This document shows positions 62,263 through 64,000 of a DNA stretch of 64,000 nt, piece by piece; the first letter of the stretch is position 1; every line of letters starts with the position of its first letter. A program made the translations under genes and the position numbers. Below the pieces are notes generated by a model. That model worked only from the letters and a program-made list of their open reading frames with translations, made no database searches and was not told where the DNA came from. Source of the stretch: Paenibacillus lactis (lineage in GTDB: Bacteria; Bacillota; Bacilli; Paenibacillales; Paenibacillaceae); the NCBI RefSeq assembly GCF_017873605.1, contig NZ_JAGGKI010000004.1, forward strand, positions 248,001-312,000, in the 5' to 3' direction.

Positions 62263-63900
62263 TCAATGCCTTCCTTTGGAATTCATTTCAGTCCCCATTT
62301 TGGTGTGATCCCTCGTCTTGTTGAGCGCCGGGCGTCTCGTTGACGTCAGCAGCGGTTTACGGAATAAAATCTCGCCCATGGCCTTTGCACTAAATGGTAT
62401 AAACGGCCATAAGTACGACGAGTTATAGGAGCGATGCGTCGTCAAGGATAGAATCAGCAGCGTGCTGCCGATCACGAACCCTTTCACACCAAACAGCGCC
62501 GTCGCTACGAGCAGGACGAGCCGGACCATCCGGTTGGCGAGCCCGAGCTCGTAGCTCGGCGTGGCGAACATGCCGATAGCTGCAACGGCCATATAAAGCA
62601 CCACCTCATTGACGAACAGCCCGGTCTTGACGGCAATATCGCCGATCAGAATCGCAGCGATCAAGCCCATGGCCGAGGCGAGCGGCGTCGGCGTATGAAC
62701 GGCCGCCAAACGCAGCAGATCGACGCCGAATTCGACGATCAGAAATTGCCCGATAATCGGAATCTTGGCATTCTCCTGCGGCCCAAGGATATCCAGCGCC
62801 GGCGGCTTCAGCTCCGGATGGACGACAAGCAGCATCCAGAGCGGAAGCAGGAACATCGAGGCGAAGATGCCGCCAAAGCGGATCCATCTTAAATAGGTGC
62901 CCATAAACGCGGTTTGCCGGTTCTCTTCGGCATGCTGGCATAAATCGAAGAAGGTCGTCGGCATAATCATTACGCTGGGCGATGTATCGACCATGACGAC
63001 GATCCGTCCCTCCAGAAGGTGTGAGGCTACCACGTCCGGCCGCTCCGAGTATCGGACGAGCGGGTACGGATGCCAGCCCTTATTCACGATTGCTTCCTCC
63101 AGCTGCTTGTCGCCGAGCGGCAGCCCTTCGAGATCAAGCTGCTTTATTTTCCGGCGAATCGCTTCTACCTGCACGCGATCGGCAATATCGTCGATAAAGA
63201 GCAGGCTCACATCCGTCTTGGTCCGTCTTCCTACCTTCATCGTCTCCACATGAAGCCCCGGGTCGCGGACCCGCCGCCGCACGAGATTGATATTGGTTAC
63301 GATCGTCTCCGTGAACCCGTCCCTAGCTCCACGAACGACGCGTTCAACCGCCGGCTCTTCAAGCCCGCGCACGGGATATTTCCGGGTATCCAGCAGGATG
63401 GCGGTGCTAGCGCCCTCGATGAACAACGCGCAAATTCCGCATAACACGTCATTGATCACCTTGCTCAGCTTCGACACCTGTTCAACCTGGACATGAGGAA
63501 TATACGCCTTCATCATATCGTTCAGCGCGTGGCCGTCCCTGACATCCTCGGGCGTCAGGTAGGTAAGACGGGTTAATATTTCGGAAACGATGACATCATT
63601 CGTGAAGCCGTTTAGGAACAAGAGCGCTGCCGGCCTTCCCGCAAAGGTCATCTCGCGGATGATGACGTCAAAGGAAACGCCGTAGCCCATCACTTCCTTC
63701 AGCGTCTCTTTCAGGACGCTGATCTTCTCCGGCACCCGATCCTCGCCTTGCCAGTATATGACCGATTCCTCCGTGCTGTCCGAGGTTTCCGCATTTCTCT
63801 TTTCCTTAAGCGCCTCCTCCTCCAGCTCCTTGATTTCGGATGGCGGGATTACCGGGATGTCCGGTTCTATGCCTTCGTTATAGGTTGTATTCTCGTCCAT
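62263..63900 (-). CDS. spoVAF: Stage V sporulation protein AF (GerA family)
   Basis: A protein of 545 residues with a large N-terminal cytoplasmic domain (about 1-330) and then five to six membrane segments, the GerAA-like architecture. It has DVRDGHALNDMMKAYIPH, LEGRIVVMVDTSPSVMIMPTTFFDL and FLIVEFGVDLLRLAAVHTPTPLA (motif blocks). SpoVAF helps dipicolinate release during germination. The start is ATG 63900 after AGGAGG. Confidence 0.92.
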   Translation of the reverse strand: MDENTTYNEGIEPDIPVIPPSEIKELEEEALKEKRNAETSDSTEESVIYWQGEDRVPEKISVLKETLKEVMGYGVSFDVIIREMTFAGRPAALLFLNGFTNDVIVSEILTRLTYLTPEDVRDGHALNDMMKAYIPHVQVEQVSKLSKVINDVLCGICALFIEGASTAILLDTRKYPVRGLEEPAVERVVRGARDGFTETIVTNINLVRRRVRDPGLHVETMKVGRRTKTDVSLLFIDDIADRVQVEAIRRKIKQLDLEGLPLGDKQLEEAIVNKGWHPYPLVRYSERPDVVASHLLEGRIVVMVDTSPSVMIMPTTFFDLCQHAEENRQTAFMGTYLRWIRFGGIFASMFLLPLWMLLVVHPELKPPALDILGPQENAKIPIIGQFLIVEFGVDLLRLAAVHTPTPLASAMGLIAAILIGDIAVKTGLFVNEVVLYMAVAAIGMFATPSYELGLANRMVRLVLLVATALFGVKGFVIGSTLLILSLTTHRSYNSSYLWPFIPFSAKAMGEILFRKPLLTSTRRPALNKTRDHTKMGTEMNSKGRH

Positions 63901-63925
63901 TCTATACCTCCTGATCGAGTAACTA

Positions 63926-64000
63926 TCATTGATTGTATATAAGCCAATCGAACAGCGAGCCGGCGACCTTTCCGGCAACCATCGCCATCAGCAGCCCGAA
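63926..64000 (-). CDS. C-terminus of an upstream spoVA gene, probably spoVAE
   Basis: The last 24 codons read FGLLMAMVAGKVAGSLFDWL and end IYNQ-stop, a membrane-protein tail. Its place just before spoVAF in the spoVA operon suggests SpoVAE, but too little is visible to be sure. The gene continues beyond the window. Confidence 0.55.
   Translation of the reverse strand, partial: FGLLMAMVAGKVAGSLFDWLIYNQ

Overview
The window looks like chromosomal DNA of a spore-forming Firmicute of the Paenibacillus type. Gene order follows Bacillus subtilis blocks (hbs-mtrB-hepS-menG-hepT-ndk-cheR-aroC-aroB-aroH-trpEDCFBA-hisC-tyrA; ypeB-PilZ-ypfB-cmk-rpsA-der-plsY-gpsA-spoIVA; serA, resABCDE, rluB, spmAB, dacB, scpAB, ribDE-BA-H; spoVAF-lysA-ppiB). 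There are many sporulation genes. Shine-Dalgarno sites are strong, and TTG and GTG starts are used freely. I see no tRNA, complete rRNA, CRISPR array, insertion sequence or phage gene. Nearly all genes are on the minus strand.

1-13,100: an ECF sigma/anti-sigma pair (the anti-sigma runs off the window); a candidate small RNA with a perfect sigma-A promoter; then, read on the minus strand, aroC-aroB-aroH-trpEDCFBA-hisC-tyrA. A complete TRAP-type leader lies between aroH and trpE: promoter, nine GAG/UAG triplets and a terminator. Part of the TRAP site can pair with the terminator's 5' arm.

13,100-21,000: cheR, ndk and a quinone block (hepS, menG, UbiA-like, UbiX-like, mqnA, hepT). The block implies menaquinone synthesis by the futalosine route from chorismate, the product of the adjacent aro genes. 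mtrB, encoding TRAP itself, and hbs follow about 10 kb from the trp leader.

21,000-36,600: spoIVA, a lipoprotein, a ferredoxin, a nucleotidyltransferase-like gene, small sporulation genes, gpsA-plsY-der, S1-like rpsA, plsC-cmk, a PilZ protein, ypeB (with a sigma-G-like promoter and no sleB beside it), a small Cys protein, prsW and a mecA paralogue.

36,600-54,200: a polysaccharide deacetylase lipoprotein (plus strand), a phosphoesterase, a CPBP protease, serA (plus strand) behind a T-box with a UCA serine specifier, the resABCDE cytochrome-maturation and redox-sensing cluster, rluB, a small amidase-like protein, spmAB-dacB behind a sigma-E-like promoter, a GerW/DUF2953 pair and scpAB.

54,200-64,000: the riboflavin operon under an FMN riboswitch, split by a tandem array of a ~261-bp repeat whose diverged relative lies 4 kb away; a thioesterase; ppiB; a 59-nt fragment matching the 3' end of 23S rRNA; lysA; spoVAF; and the tail of another probable spoVA gene.

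The most notable points are the TRAP leader with its built-in antiterminator, the futalosine block, the candidate small RNA, the repeat family and the orphan 23S fragment. Everything was read by eye; no database search was run.
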